Shown one piece after another: positions 9,101 to 21,600 of a DNA stretch of 64,000 nt. Source of the stretch: Climacteris rufus. Its lineage: Eukaryota; Chordata; Aves; Passeriformes; Climacteridae. The notes under the pieces are model-generated. The model saw only the letters and a program-made list of their open reading frames with translations. It was not told where the DNA came from and made no database searches. The stretch covers positions 655,910 through 719,909 of the forward strand of contig VZRZ01000466.1 in assembly GCA_013398175.1 (NCBI GenBank). The letters run 5' to 3'. How positions within the stretch are numbered: the first letter of the stretch is position 1; the number at the start of each line of letters is the position of its first letter. The position numbers were made by a program, and so were the translations under genes.

Positions 9101-12100
9101 TGCACGAGCCGGCTGGGGTTGTCTTTATCCACTCCCTCTTCGACTCCAGTATTGAAACCTGCTGGTAATAAGTGGAAAAGAACCCTTCCTCATCTCTTTA
9201 CTTTTGCTGCTTTAATTAAACCATGTGTGTGAACTGAGCAAACACTGCACGGAAGCTCTGAGGCAGCCACGACTCCGATGGAGACTGGGCGAGGCTTAAA
9301 TCGCTTCTCTCAGGTCACGCGACCACCACCAAAGGCTTCCAGTTACTCACACTTCTTATCTGCGACACTCAGTAGTCTCAAAATCACACTCACTTGGCTG
9401 TGATTTTGCTGATCTTTCAAATTCATCTTAGCGGGAGTGTTACAAATAAATGATGACTACTTGATGTAGTCATCTTCTTGTGGGATGACCAGTTTGTGCC
9501 CTCTTAAGAATGGGCAAATTTAAGGCAGGTGCTTTTTTTCTTTTGGTAGTAATTAAAAGCAATTATGTTAAAACTCCGAAAGCAAAAAGTTTCTGTGGCT
9601 TCCAGGAGACAGTAGGAACAGCCTGGTGCTACTCTCACTCAGCTGCTGACTTTGTGGAGGGATTAGGACTCTATTCTACTTTTAAGGGAGACAGTGCTCT
9701 TTTCTTAGAAAATATAACATGTCCTAGTTTCAGCTACTTGCATTATTCTGTCTTTAATCTTTGAGGCAAAAATTCTCCTATAAGCCATTGTTATAGAGGA
9801 GACCACTAAATATCACTTAGATTTTTTAACATTGTAGCCAGTCCCTGAAAAAATGGTATAATACTGGTGAGCAGTTAGTCTCCTATTCTTCCCCAAAAGA
9901 TGGATAAATATGACCATAGTACTTCAGGTAAAAATAATGGCTAAAAAAATAGATGTTAAGTTTTAGATGTCTGATTGTATTTGTTTTGCTGATTTTTTGG
10001 TCTGTCCCAGTTATATCTAGTTAGTACAAGAGACTGTTTAAGGTAAGAACTGCTCTTTTTTGTTTTCATTAACTAAAATAATACTTTGTTTCATTATGCT
10101 GTATCCTCTTTATAGGAAGTAAAGCTGCATTGCCCATTTTAGATATTAGAAATGTTCTGAACCCTCATTTTGGAGCCCAACCAGCCATAGACCCACTAGA
10201 AATTTGTCTGGTAACCATTTACAGATTGGTGTAGTGTATACGTTTGTATACAAGAGTATAGCCTTCCTCTGTTCCTGTCTTTCTCTCAAATATAAACATG
10301 GCTGAGTTTTTTTAAACACACAGAAGAAAAGAAGGGGGACATGAGAGAGGTTTTGGTGGAGCATTCAGCAGCAAGAATATTCAATGAAGTTGTCCACTAT
10401 GAAGCTATAAAATTTAACAGAAATTCCTTGTCATTATAAGTAGCTGATGTCCTAAATTCACAGTGTGAATTCGCATGCATGCTTTGGTTCCTTCAACACT
10501 GTCTTTTACCATTGTTCATTGAGGTCTCATCCTCAGGAGAGGCCTTCTCTCTCCTTCCTCTCTCCTTTACAGTAAGGAGACACTAATTAACGTAATAGAG
10601 GAACCTCTCAAAGACATTCTTGCTGCCATTTAGCACCTCGTTTTTCAGAAGTGCATAGAGGACCTGTGAGCTTCCAGGGTCCTGTGTTTGTCTGTATATG
10701 ATGACGGTCCAAGTAGGCAGAGAGAGAGCTCAGAAGCCCAGTGATGCAGGAGTTCAGACTCTCCCCTACCTCTTGTCTTTAGCCTCACAATATAGCCACC
10801 ACATCAATGCACAGGGAGGTGAGAGGTTGTGGTTTTTTCTTTATTTTTCCTTCTTTAGCCTATCCTTTAAGGTTGCCTTTAAAAAGAAGCTGATGGCAAT
10901 GGCAGCCTTTCTGATGAAATCTTCATTAGGGAATGGGTTGAGGCCATCCATCATTTTGCAGGAATAACTGAAATGGTGTCTGGCAGCAGCAGCTCTGGCA
11001 CTCTAGAGCTGGACTGAAACTGCAGCCTCAGGGAAAAATGTACTCTCATCCTTTTTACCCAACAGCTCCCCCAGGCCCCAGTTTCCACACAGCTCTATCA
11101 AGCAGCCGATTCACACACTGAGGGGAGTGGATGTTTTATGTGTAGTTGCATATCAACTGTCCCAGGGTTCTTAAGCATTTAACTCATTTTTTTTTTTTCT
11201 TTGGGAGGAAAGAGAAGAAAAGCTCAGATGTTTTGAGTTTACTTTTCTGGAATGGGTGCATTGAAAGTAGCTCCTGTGCCTCCCTGTGAAACAAGTAACC
11301 ACACAAGGAGTCCTCCTGTTTGTGCAATGGTCATCTCTTGATAACCAAGGTATGGAGTGGAGTTCCATAACCTCATTACCCACTTTTTTCCATTAATGTC
11401 TTTCTTTTACAAAAAGAATTGTCTGGGGGGATTTTCAAGGCTTTTTATTTGGGCAGTATATGAGACCTTTGTTAAACTCAACTCAACTCCACTTTCACTG
11501 CCAACTATCTTAGGGATCCCTGGGGCAACTCTGTAGCCGTATCCACATGGTGCAGATGTTGTGCGGTGTGGTTGAAGTCACTGCTCATGCATGCTTTGCT
11601 GTGTCGCAATGCACAGTAAATCCAAAGCACTGAGCCATGAATGTGTCACCCAGATGATTTGTGCGAAACAATAAATCCAGTATTTGTTGTGTTGGGATTT
11701 ACATGTGGACATGTTGACTGTTTGTAAAGAATATATAGAGTATGATATTTCTAAACAGAGTTTACCAAATATGTGCAATAGTTACAGACATAGATTTCTA
11801 TTAAAAAAACATTTCTGGATAAAAATTGTTGGAGTTCACACAGGAGGATAATTTTATAAGGTGTGGGTAGAAAAGTAGTGTGGATGTCATTGATATCATA
11901 TACTGGGTCTCTTTTTTTAAAAAAAAGTGTTTTAATTTGTATTATTAATCTTCTCATCAAGAACTCAAAAAAGGGTTGTCTTGCAAGACTGATATGTGCT
12001 CCAGCACCAATAATTTTCTATAGGTAAAACTGTGCTTTGTGGGAAGCATATTCGTTTGGAGCAGAATATTTATTTTTCTGATAAATAAGTCATTTGCTGT

Positions 12101-14619
12101 CATGCATTCTTATTCTCTATAATTGCTTACAGTTGCAGATAGCACATTTTCCACAGCTTAGCATACTTGATCATACTTGTGGAAACATTTGAGGTGTTTT
12201 CCTCAAAATTAATAACTAGTAAAAATGACAAAATAAAATTCCATGCCACTGGAGTTTGTTATGTAGCCCTGAGGAAGGGAAGACACACTCTGGTTTTGCC
12301 TGAATCTCTATGAAATTAAATCTCTTTCATTGGACATAGCAATTACTTTAATTATAGCACTGGGGATTTGGATAGAAGGTGGTCTGCAGGGCTCTGCCTC
12401 ACACCCAGCACTGAACTAACTTCAGCTTCAACTGAGATACAGCCAGAGAGAAACTGCAACTATGAAGTGACCTTCCTAATGACAATTCTTGTCCTCTGGG
12501 AGAAAAGAACTGCATGGAGGAAGGAGGGAAAGCAAGGAAGAATGGAAAATGTTATTCCATGTCTAGTTTAGAAGTAAGGAGGAGGATTGTGCCTGGTGCT
12601 GAGCCATCCCTGAACTTTTTCTTGTTCGGTGGTCAGCTGTCCTTTGGTTCTCCTCCAGCTTGCCTTGCTTCATGCTGGCGAGGTGGCAAGGAGAGCTGCT
12701 TGTACAGGAATGCCTTTGCAAAATGGTGGTGGTGCCATCGGCATTGCATTCAGCTGCCCCCTGTTTCACCATGGTAGGCTTCTCGTTCCTCTTCATTTTG
12801 ACAGGGAAGGGAGGAAAATTAAGTCTGACTGGTCCCTACTTTGAATGGTCACTGTTCATGTCTGCCACTCATCCCTGCCTTGCTTAGATATGAAAATAGA
12901 ATGTGAGTGTGTACTAGTAAACCAGGAGGCCAACCACTCCAAACTGGATACCATGTAGTCATCAGAAATGTTTGTAACTGGTCAAAATTCAAAATTATTC
13001 AAAATTAAGTTTTAAATTAAATTGACTCTTTTTTTTTAGTTATAGGAAGACAAATATAAAAGACTTGCTTTTTCTGAGTTAAAACCTAAAATGGGGATGC
13101 ATTTTTTTTTTAATGATTAGCTTTTTCTGAAAAAAAGGGATGCATGTTCACTGTGAGTGCACAGATTTCTGATGTATGTGTCACAGCAGCTCCACTTGTC
13201 TCTGAGGGCAGGGTCCTTCAGCCATCCTTTAGAAATGCAGAGCTGATGTGACATGGAGGATGCACAACTGTGTTGTCTCCTCGTGAGCTACCAATTTGCC
13301 CCAGCACACTGAGTCCTTCCTTGCACTTCAGGGAGGGGAAGAAAGAGTGCTTGTCCCTACAGGAAATTCCGAGTCTGTAATGCCCACAGTAGAAAATGGC
13401 AGACTGGTGTGATGGACTGTGCTCAGAGTCTCCAGGATTTTGTGTGGTGTTCCTGTGTTATAAGGAATCCAGAAGATGGGATATTTGGAGTATGAATTGT
13501 TGTTGTTACTGCTATTGCCTTCCTGAAGTAACAGCAGGTGTGTTAATGAAGACTTTGCCTTCTTTTCCATTGTCTGCTGTCTTTTTTATCTGACTGGTCA
13601 GTGTTATTGAGCTACAAATGTGCCCAGGACCGGGTGGCATGAGTGCCAGGCTGCCAGGCTGTTGTGACATGATTATGAGCATGTGCCACTGTGGCAAGTG
13701 GCATCAATTCTGTGGTTTCTGCCATTCGATGTCTGAACAAAACTGCATGAAGACCATAGTATGATTGAAATTGTCAGGAACATTTAAATTACAGAATCAC
13801 TGTGCTCCCAGGCTGTAAAATTAAATGTTACTGCTCACTGAAGTAATTGAGTTGAACTGGCTTGCAAGAAAACACTCCAGTAATTGTCATTTGCATAAAA
13901 TGTTGTCTGTGCTCAAGTTTCCATGTTCACTTTCTGAATGGGGAAGCCAGCCCAGGGCTTCTGTGGTGTCCATCAGGAGTGGTGCATCAGCCAGGCCACA
14001 GTGCTGAGCCCAACCTCACCTAAGACATGCCACAGTCAGTGTTAGGGATATAAGGATGAACAATTTAACAGGCTGAAACCCCACATGTATATGAAGTTAA
14101 GCATGGGTGCAGATCAATAGGGATGTAAATACAGAGGTAACTGAGGTAGCCTGAATGTTCCTGTAACACAGCCACCCATGGTGCAGGTGTGTCAGAGAGG
14201 GGAGCCAAGCAAGGATGCTGCACAGTTAGCTGCAGTGGCATTGTTAGCACATCATTCCCTGAACACCAGGATGAACACAGCTTGGCTGCCTGCAGATTTC
14301 TGTTGCAAAGTTGGTTGATAGGGCTGTTTCAGAAGTTTGCGAGATCTGAGTGAAACTTTTTTCATCATGAAGGCATTTGTAAGGCGTCTTTCCTTTGTGG
14401 GTATTCTATGTCCAACAAAATGTGAACACATACTATTTTTCTTCAGCTGGGGGATCTTGCTTGGTCTCTCATCTTCCCTTATGACAAAAGACATGTAGAA
14501 CTATAGTTTATCTTTTAAAACCTTATCCTACTATTGGGTTTGGCAGTCAACTCTCATTATGTTAAGAAATGATGAACACAGACAAACAGCATGTTTGGTC
14601 ATGGCACAAAACCTGCCAG
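9100..14619. other. Intronic sequence, no gene seen
   Basis: CpG density falls away through 9100-9330, then ordinary AT-rich intron follows. GATGACTAC / GTAGTCATC form a 9-bp hairpin with a 5-nt loop at 9452-9474. No recognised repeats before the CR1 tail at 14.6 kb. Confidence 0.55.
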
Positions 14620-14748
14620 GGTTCAAGTGTTTGGACAATGCTCTGAGACACATGGTATGTTTTTTGGGGTTATCCTGTGCAGGGCCAGGACTTGGACTTC
14701 ACGGTTCTTGTGAGTCTCTTCCAACTCAGAATATTCTATGATCCTATG
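14620..14748 (+). mobile_element. CR1 LINE 3' tail fragment
   Basis: The sequence GTTATCCTGTGCAGGGCCAG…TTGGACTT…TCTCTTCCAACTCAGAATA is the familiar CR1 3' end. It finishes with the octamers ATTCTATG (14733-14740) and ATCCTATG (14741-14748). Only about 130 bp remain, consistent with the 5' truncation typical of CR1. Confidence 0.85.
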
Positions 14749-14885
14749 TTTTCCTCTTTTCTGTAGAAACTGGAATAAAACAGCCACTGTTTATTGATAT
14801 GGGATAGGAATGAAGTCTACTTTTCTGTCTCTAGTCATCTTCCAAACATGGCAGGGTAAAAGAAGACAACTGAAAGTGAATAAGC

Positions 14886-14920
14886 GTGTGTGTGTGTGTG
14901 TGTGGGTGTGTGCACGTGTG
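14886..14920. repeat. GT dinucleotide microsatellite
   Basis: Alternating GT with small interruptions (GTGTGGGTGTGTGCACGTGTG). Likely length-polymorphic. Confidence 0.9.
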
Positions 14921-15078
14921 GAGTGGAACACATGTTGAGGGGAGACGCCATTCCCATGGCACTATTCCCCCATTCCCTATGGCATTCAGGTAGAAAAAAA
15001 TGCTCACTCTGAGCCGCAGATTGACTGAAAAAAATATGGAAAATTAGTAGTTGTGGTTCTGAAGAGCTTAGCCAAACA

Positions 15079-15092
15079 GGAGCAATTGCTCC
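15079..15092. repeat. Perfect 14-bp palindrome GGAGCAATTGCTCC
   Basis: Exact self-complementary sequence, seen directly. It includes the E-box-like CAATTG centre and lies in a word-rich stretch (15050-15190) with several TAAT/ATTA cores. Regulatory role is speculative. Confidence 0.85.
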
Positions 15093-18000
15093 GTCCAGTT
15101 GAGAAATGATGCAATAATTAGGTGAAAAAAGAGCAATTTAGACATAGTTAATGGCTAAGCTAATCATGCTGCGGTGTGGTTCATGAACAGAGGAAGCCTT
15201 GAACAGGCACAAGACTGAAAGCAAGTGAAAGAAGCGTTGCAGTCACCTTGTGGAAGAGACTACACTTCCACTTACATTGCATTAGCTAAGCAGGGGGGTT
15301 TTGAGAGTGGTATTTTTCTTCCTGTTTCATATCCGCCCAAAGAGCTTATCTGTCTTTATCTCTGAGTATTGATTTCTCTGTGCTCCAAACCCTAAGTAAC
15401 AGTGAATCTGTCCTTCTAACTTGTGTTGAAGCATTATATTGGAACCTGTGTAAAATCAGGTTTGAAAATGAGCAATACTAGTTCAAGCAGTTTTCTCCCA
15501 CCAGTTACACTGAGGAGACTGAAATGTTCCAGCTAGCCAAAAGTGAGTAAAGTCTATGAATTCTGCCTCAAAACTGTTTGCAGAGATTTTCTCTAGTACC
15601 TTTTATTCCTCTTAACTAGATGGCTCTGTGCTCTCAGTTAAGCAGCGGACACTGATGGAGAGAAAACCATTTTTTCTTATTTTGTAAAGTGCCCTGAAAG
15701 ATTAAGGGTTAGACTGAAATGCTTGCTGCTTTATGCTACTCCAGTGATGTAAAGCAGCTGCTAACTCACTATAACCATTTGCCTGAACTGGATTTACAAT
15801 GCTTTGCATTGCTGTGATGATGCAAGGCAGCTGGAAAAGACCAGTGTATCTGTTCATTTAAAAGAAATAAAATACTTTGATAATTAGAAGTACAATGCTA
15901 CTTTTATCTCTTTGATGTTTGTTTTTTCTTCAACTCCCTGTTTATAAAGACCAGATTGTGCTCATGATTGCCATAATCTGAAATTAAAAGGAATGTTTAT
16001 GGAAAAGAGTTCTCAAACTGAGGAAGGACAACAGAATTCAGCCCTGGGAGACACGAGAGGAATAGAAACCTTAAAGTGACAAACTTGTTTGAATTAGGAT
16101 GAAAACTTATTTAACTCTTGCCACAGGACAAGTACACTGGTACTAAACAGCTATTCTGTTCATACTGTCTCTTGGCCAGCAGCTGATTGATACCATTTGC
16201 TATCATTAAAATACTTTTTTTCCCTAAAATCTGTGCAACTCTATCAGCAGCCAGTGTTGTAACTAAGGGCCTAATCCTGCTGAGTTTGTTTGGAGCTCGT
16301 TGCATCTCCTACACTGGTACAGAGTATTGAGGTTGCAGTCCTCTTGAAGCTTCTTGCAGGATCCATCCCCACAGGACAGCAGAGCCCACCTGGGCTGAAC
16401 CATGGCTTTCTAAGCATATGCATCTCACTGTATAGCTGTGAGAAAGTTCATCTCTTTTTTGATTTTTTTTCCCTTTCTTTCAACTGCTCAGCCTTCCTAG
16501 TGAGATAAATGTGCTGCATTTGGGGAGGTTTGGCGTTTGAGGAAGAGGTGAATAAATTTCTCTCCCGTTAGTTAATGCAACCTGTTTGATTACTGTAAAA
16601 AAGGAGACAAGCTAAGGCAGGTCAATGCATTATTTCATATGACCAGGAATAAGTGAAAATGTAAACATTTTCTCCTTTCTTTTTAAAAAGAAACCAATAA
16701 TCCTGTTTGCTAGTGAGGCATGGTGATGATGGAGCACGCATTGAGGACGCTTCAGGAAAGTCAGACCAAAGTGAGCTGCTGATTAATATAAAAGCCTAAA
16801 AAAATACCAAAAGAGGAAGCAGTCATGTTGTGTAGCTGCACAGAGGGGTTGTGTCATGTTGTTTTCTTTTCCTGCTGGCACGGTTTTGCCCCTTGGTTTG
16901 CCTGGAAGGGGAGTTGGAATGCGCTGTGATAGGCTGCCCTCTGCGCCAGCGGCGCGGCACAGAAGTGCCTAGCAGCAGGTCTGGCGTAGGGTGATTGATC
17001 CATCCATTTAGGAGGCATAATGCCTTCTGAAGCAACGAGCAGATCAAAGACTTTAATGATTGACAGCGATTTATTCTGCTTTTGTTTTTAATTCCTTGAC
17101 TCCTGACACTTTAAGATGGGACTTTATAAAAGAAGGATGCCGTATCCTAGGGTTACGCCTCCTTCCATAACAGGGAAAGCTGAAGGAGCTGTGGAGACTG
17201 ATATCCAGATTTCGGATATATTAGTTTTTATTTAAATCTGAGGTTCAGAGGTTTGTGGGCATGCTGTTTCTGTTATTAAATCATTATGCACCTACCTGGG
17301 GGGAAAAAAAGCCAACAGTCTTACCAAGAGAGCCTCTATAAACATTTCTTACTCTCCATAGTGTAAGGCTGGTATATTAAAAATTCTTCGAATAGCTGAC
17401 CTCAACAGGTGTTTTATTTGAACAAACAAAACAATAAATAGTAATATAATCCCTGTGGAGCTGGCATTAGGCTTTGTGGGAAATGCATAATTTCCTTTAC
17501 TAAATGTAGGAAGCTGCACAAATTTAATTTCTTCATTTTTGTCATTAATACCAAACCATCCTGGAGCTCTTCTCTCCTTGAGGCAGAGTTCCAAAGCCTG
17601 TTGCACACAGCTACATGGAGGGGTTTTCTGTGCTTTGTTATGTTTTTCTCTGTTTTTTCTTTGTTATGTTTTCCTTTGTCAGTGCAGATGCTCTTGGGGG
17701 TATCCACCAGCCGGGGTGCAGCGGGGATGAGAGCATCCCAGCAGCCCTTTTGCCCTGGGAGAGGGTGTTCTGCCTTTGTGCTCGTGGAAACGGCGAGCGA
17801 TCTCCTCTCGGAGTGGCGCCGGATGTGCTGCAGTGCTCCGCTCGCGGCCAGCTCTGCTGGCAGTCCCTGCAGTACGCTATAAAGCAATTATTGTACTTTT
17901 GGCTTCTTGCTTCTGGAAGGCCTCATAATTTACGGGCTGGTTTGTTTGTTTGTTAGTTTTAATCTAAACCATATGTAGGTTGCAGTTTTACTGGCTGTAT

Positions 18001-18587
18001 TTGACGTGTTCTGGAAGGATGATGTCAACTTAAAAGATGTGCTTTGCTGAAAACATTTTGTCATTTCTCCATGTGGCAGGAGCTGTGGCGTTGTCCTGGG
18101 GTCTCCAAAGAGTGGGACATGACAGGCAGCAGAAGGGCCAGGCAGGACCCAGTGTCACAATGTACAGTCTTGGAATTTTCTAACTCAGCCTTTCATGGTA
18201 ATGGCAAACAAAATGCAGTTGTGGAGAAACTTCAGACCTGAAATGTATCTCAATTTAGACTCTTCTCTATGTGCTACCTAAAGCAGTGATGACTTATATT
18301 TGCATTTTCCCTTATATGTGAGTAAACTCTACAGTTATATTAGTAAAAGCTGCTGTTGGTCTTGCATTGAGATGACAAAACTGATGTAAAGGGATGCAAT
18401 CTCCAGGTTAGGTGGGCCAGCAATCTCACCCAGGATGGCAAATGCTGCCTTTTTATGCTTACTAGAAAGCCTGAGGTCCTACTCATTAAGAGATGATGTC
18501 TGAACTGTGGAAGCCATTAGAAAAGCCCATCACTATATTTTATCATTCTCATAAAGTTCATGAATTAAGGTCCACATTTTAAGCATC

Positions 18588-18691
18588 ATTTACTGTTAAC
18601 TCCTCAATTAACTATTTATGTATGTTCAGAAAGAAGGTTATTTACTGTTAACTCCTCAATTAACTATTTATGTATCTTCAGAAAGAAGGTT
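18588..18691. repeat. Tandem duplication, 2 x 52 bp
   Basis: Copy 1 (18588-18639) and copy 2 (18640-18691) are identical except for one base (TATGTTC versus TATCTTC). Each unit runs from ATTTACTGTTAACTCC to AGAAAGAAGGTT. One mismatch in 52 implies a recent duplication. Confidence 0.95.
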
Positions 18692-21600
18692 CTCTTGTAG
18701 TAGTTCTCAGGGGATTTGCACTATGCTTAAATGCTTAAATTTTAACTTGCAAACTCCATTCAGTTTGCTAGGAATGCTTTGAACACATTTTTGTGAGAAG
18801 ATTTCAACTTATATTGGTCCTCTTCTTGTTGGCAAACTAAAGAATATGTTTAAAATCATGTGAACATGAAAGTTTAGTAGTCCAAGTATAACTACAAGTT
18901 TGACATGTTGAAATTTTTTTTTAAAAAATTAACATTTCTTTGTAATAAAGTAGGCACAAACACAGAAGAGTCAAAGCCCAAACCTAAACCCAGAGGACAA
19001 TATTTTCAAGAGTAATTCAAAAGAGCATTTGGTACATGCCGATGTTGGTTAAGAATCTTCTTTACTTTTAGGTATTCTTTTAGCTTATGAGTTTAGTGAT
19101 GTGCAGTCTTCTATTGTTTCTGTAGCCTTTTATCTTGGGATTTACAAACAAATATTGTGCTTTAACTTGTACATAACCCATCTTGTTCAGCATAAGTTGG
19201 TGTTGAAGCTATTTGGCCAAATTAGTATTTACTCTCCTTTTTTTATTGTCAGTTCATACTTGGGAAATTGACAAACTGCTTCAATGAATTTGGACCAAAT
19301 TTTGGCTGCTTTGTACCAAAAATATAGGAAGTCTTTCACTTCCAGATTTACTTGTGCCTGTAGTATTTAGAGCAAAAGATAAGGAAAGATACTGCCTGAT
19401 AACTTAATTTTAGTTCTGTGATTCTGTTCCTTCTAGAGGTTTTCTAATAACTAATGTAAGTTAGATCAGGTGCTTGGCTGATTAAGACATCATTGATTTG
19501 TATACTTGAAAACAGCTGAAACAGAAATCCTTTTATGCATAGACTTGTTTCTTTGGTTGGTTTGTTTGGGTTCTTTGATGAGGATTTGTGTTGTTGATCT
19601 GGTTTGGAGTTTTTTTTTGTGGTTTGATGGTTTTGGGTTTTTTTTGTTGCTTGCTGTCTGTTTTAGAAATACAGGTTATGGTGTTCCCTGTGTTCCCTGT
19701 CTTTTCAGGCCATATCTGCATATTAGGCATTGCTCATGGAAATGAGCTGTTCATTTGCCTCACTCTGAGTCTTACTCATCCTCTTAATGTCATCTGGCAA
19801 GGAAAGGCCAGATGCTCAAAACCACAGGGGATTGCAGGGGATAGTACAGAGATCTGTATGAGGATAAGATCTGAAGGGATAGTACCATTTTCAGGTGCCG
19901 CAAGCGACTTCTAGGATCAAGCTGGAACTCACTTAAGAGTAAAAGCAAACACAGTCCAACCTCTTAGCCAAAAATTCTTGGTCTGACTTTAGACAGCAAA
20001 GTTAAATTTAGACTAGTCATTTAGAATGGCTTCTTCCTCTCATTTCCTTCTCTAAAAGGGCAATCATAGTCAGTGCAAAGAAAAAGCTTTCAAAATTGGA
20101 CACAGTCCTCAGGCTGGGGTCTTCTTCGGATGTGGATTTTGGCACTAGGGTCAGGTGCTAAAGCAGAGCAGTTTTGCTTTAGGACAACAGCTTAAGCCAA
20201 AACATCTCTTAAATATCTCTCACATATGCTGGAGAGAAACTATTTATGATGAGGTACCTACTCCCAACTCCAAAGCCACATACTCTAAATACTGCACATA
20301 AATACTAATATTTCATTCGTGCACCTTTAGTAAATGCTTTTCTTTCCATACTGTGCAGTCTGTACAACAGATTTTCTGGCAGATTTTCTTTTTTTTTTTT
20401 CTGGAAAGAGCATCCCACATTAAGGGTCAAAGCATAATTGATGAAGAAAGTAAATAATTCAAACCATTCTTAAAAGTCAGTTTGAAAAATAAAAAATATT
20501 TAATGCTTGAAGACACTATGTTTAAAATCAGGGAAGTCTTTTTCTCTTTATTTGCAGAGCCAGGATGAGATATGCAAAGCCAGGTGCATAGTGCACATCT
20601 GAACCTCCATGGTGTGGGCACACAGACACTTGAGCTCATACCTCTGCCTTTGTGTGCAGTTCAGTCATTATTAGCAAGTAACTTTAAGTGCAACCATATG
20701 CTTTCAGCTCTAAATGCCCAGCATTATTCAACTGAAATGTTGATGCAAAAATAGATGATGCAAAATAGAAAGTGTTGATTTGTAGTTTTAAAATAATTCT
20801 GGGAAAATCTCTGCAAGTCAGATCTCCTCTCCAGAGGGAAACTTATTGTGTAAAAATACGTGCCCATTATCTAGAATGAATAATATTACTGTAGCTCTTA
20901 AGGTGTACTTGATCACACTGGAGAAGGAGAGATGCTTAATTGTACCACTTGGATGTAAGCATGGTTGTGTTATTTTCCCACAGAACAAAATCTTAGGCTA
21001 AATAAATTAAGATTGTTTATAAAATTGTGATAGAAGGTTACCATTCTATTCTATGTTTGCAAAACACAAGATGGCAAAGTTCAATCAATCTAAATTATTG
21101 GACAAGGAAAGCCTTGAGTTTTCTGTGTAAGAAAACTTTTACAGTGTGATTTCAAGGTGGAAGATTTATCTATGTTTGACTCATCAAGGGGAATGAATTC
21201 CACAGTGACCCCTTCCCTTTTGTTGCAATGAAATGATCCAATAGAAAGAGTAAGATGGATTCAGGAGGGAAAGCCAAAACACTGAAGGATAAAAAGTTGT
21301 TCAAAATGCTTCTCTTTCTGCTGGGCAAGGTTTCCTGTTCAGATGTAAAAATTTGCTATCAAAGTCGTGTTGAAAAACTTAGAGGTCTCCCTTCCTTCTT
21401 TTTATTGTCTCCATGTGAGCATCAATCAGTGCCCCAAACAACTGGCCAGATGAAACTGGTACAGCCCCTTTCTTACTGGGTCTGTTTTCAGGAAAAAGTT
21501 GGGATTTGCCAGTGCTGTGTCTCTTGCTGTGTTTGACATGAAGACAGACACCTCCTTTGCCCACCGTGCTGTTGGCCACGGTCCCAAGTCCCCGTGGCTG

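Larger units (their letters stand above)
14749..18587. other. Intronic sequence with a GT microsatellite; no gene seen
   Basis: Contains the GT repeat at 14.9 kb and a 14-bp palindrome at 15.08 kb. A moderately GC-rich patch near 17.68-17.87 kb has several CpGs but is too small and sparse to call an island. The 157-codon minus-strand frame at 17414-17887 and its plus-strand counterparts show no known domain. Confidence 0.55.

Noticed and set aside
17680..17870. Second possible CpG island
   Set aside because: CpGs are fewer and spread over under 200 bp, below what would be convincing.
17414..17887. 157-codon minus-strand frame and overlapping plus-strand frames
   Set aside because: No recognised domain, several competing frames on both strands in a GC-richer patch, no splice or promoter support.
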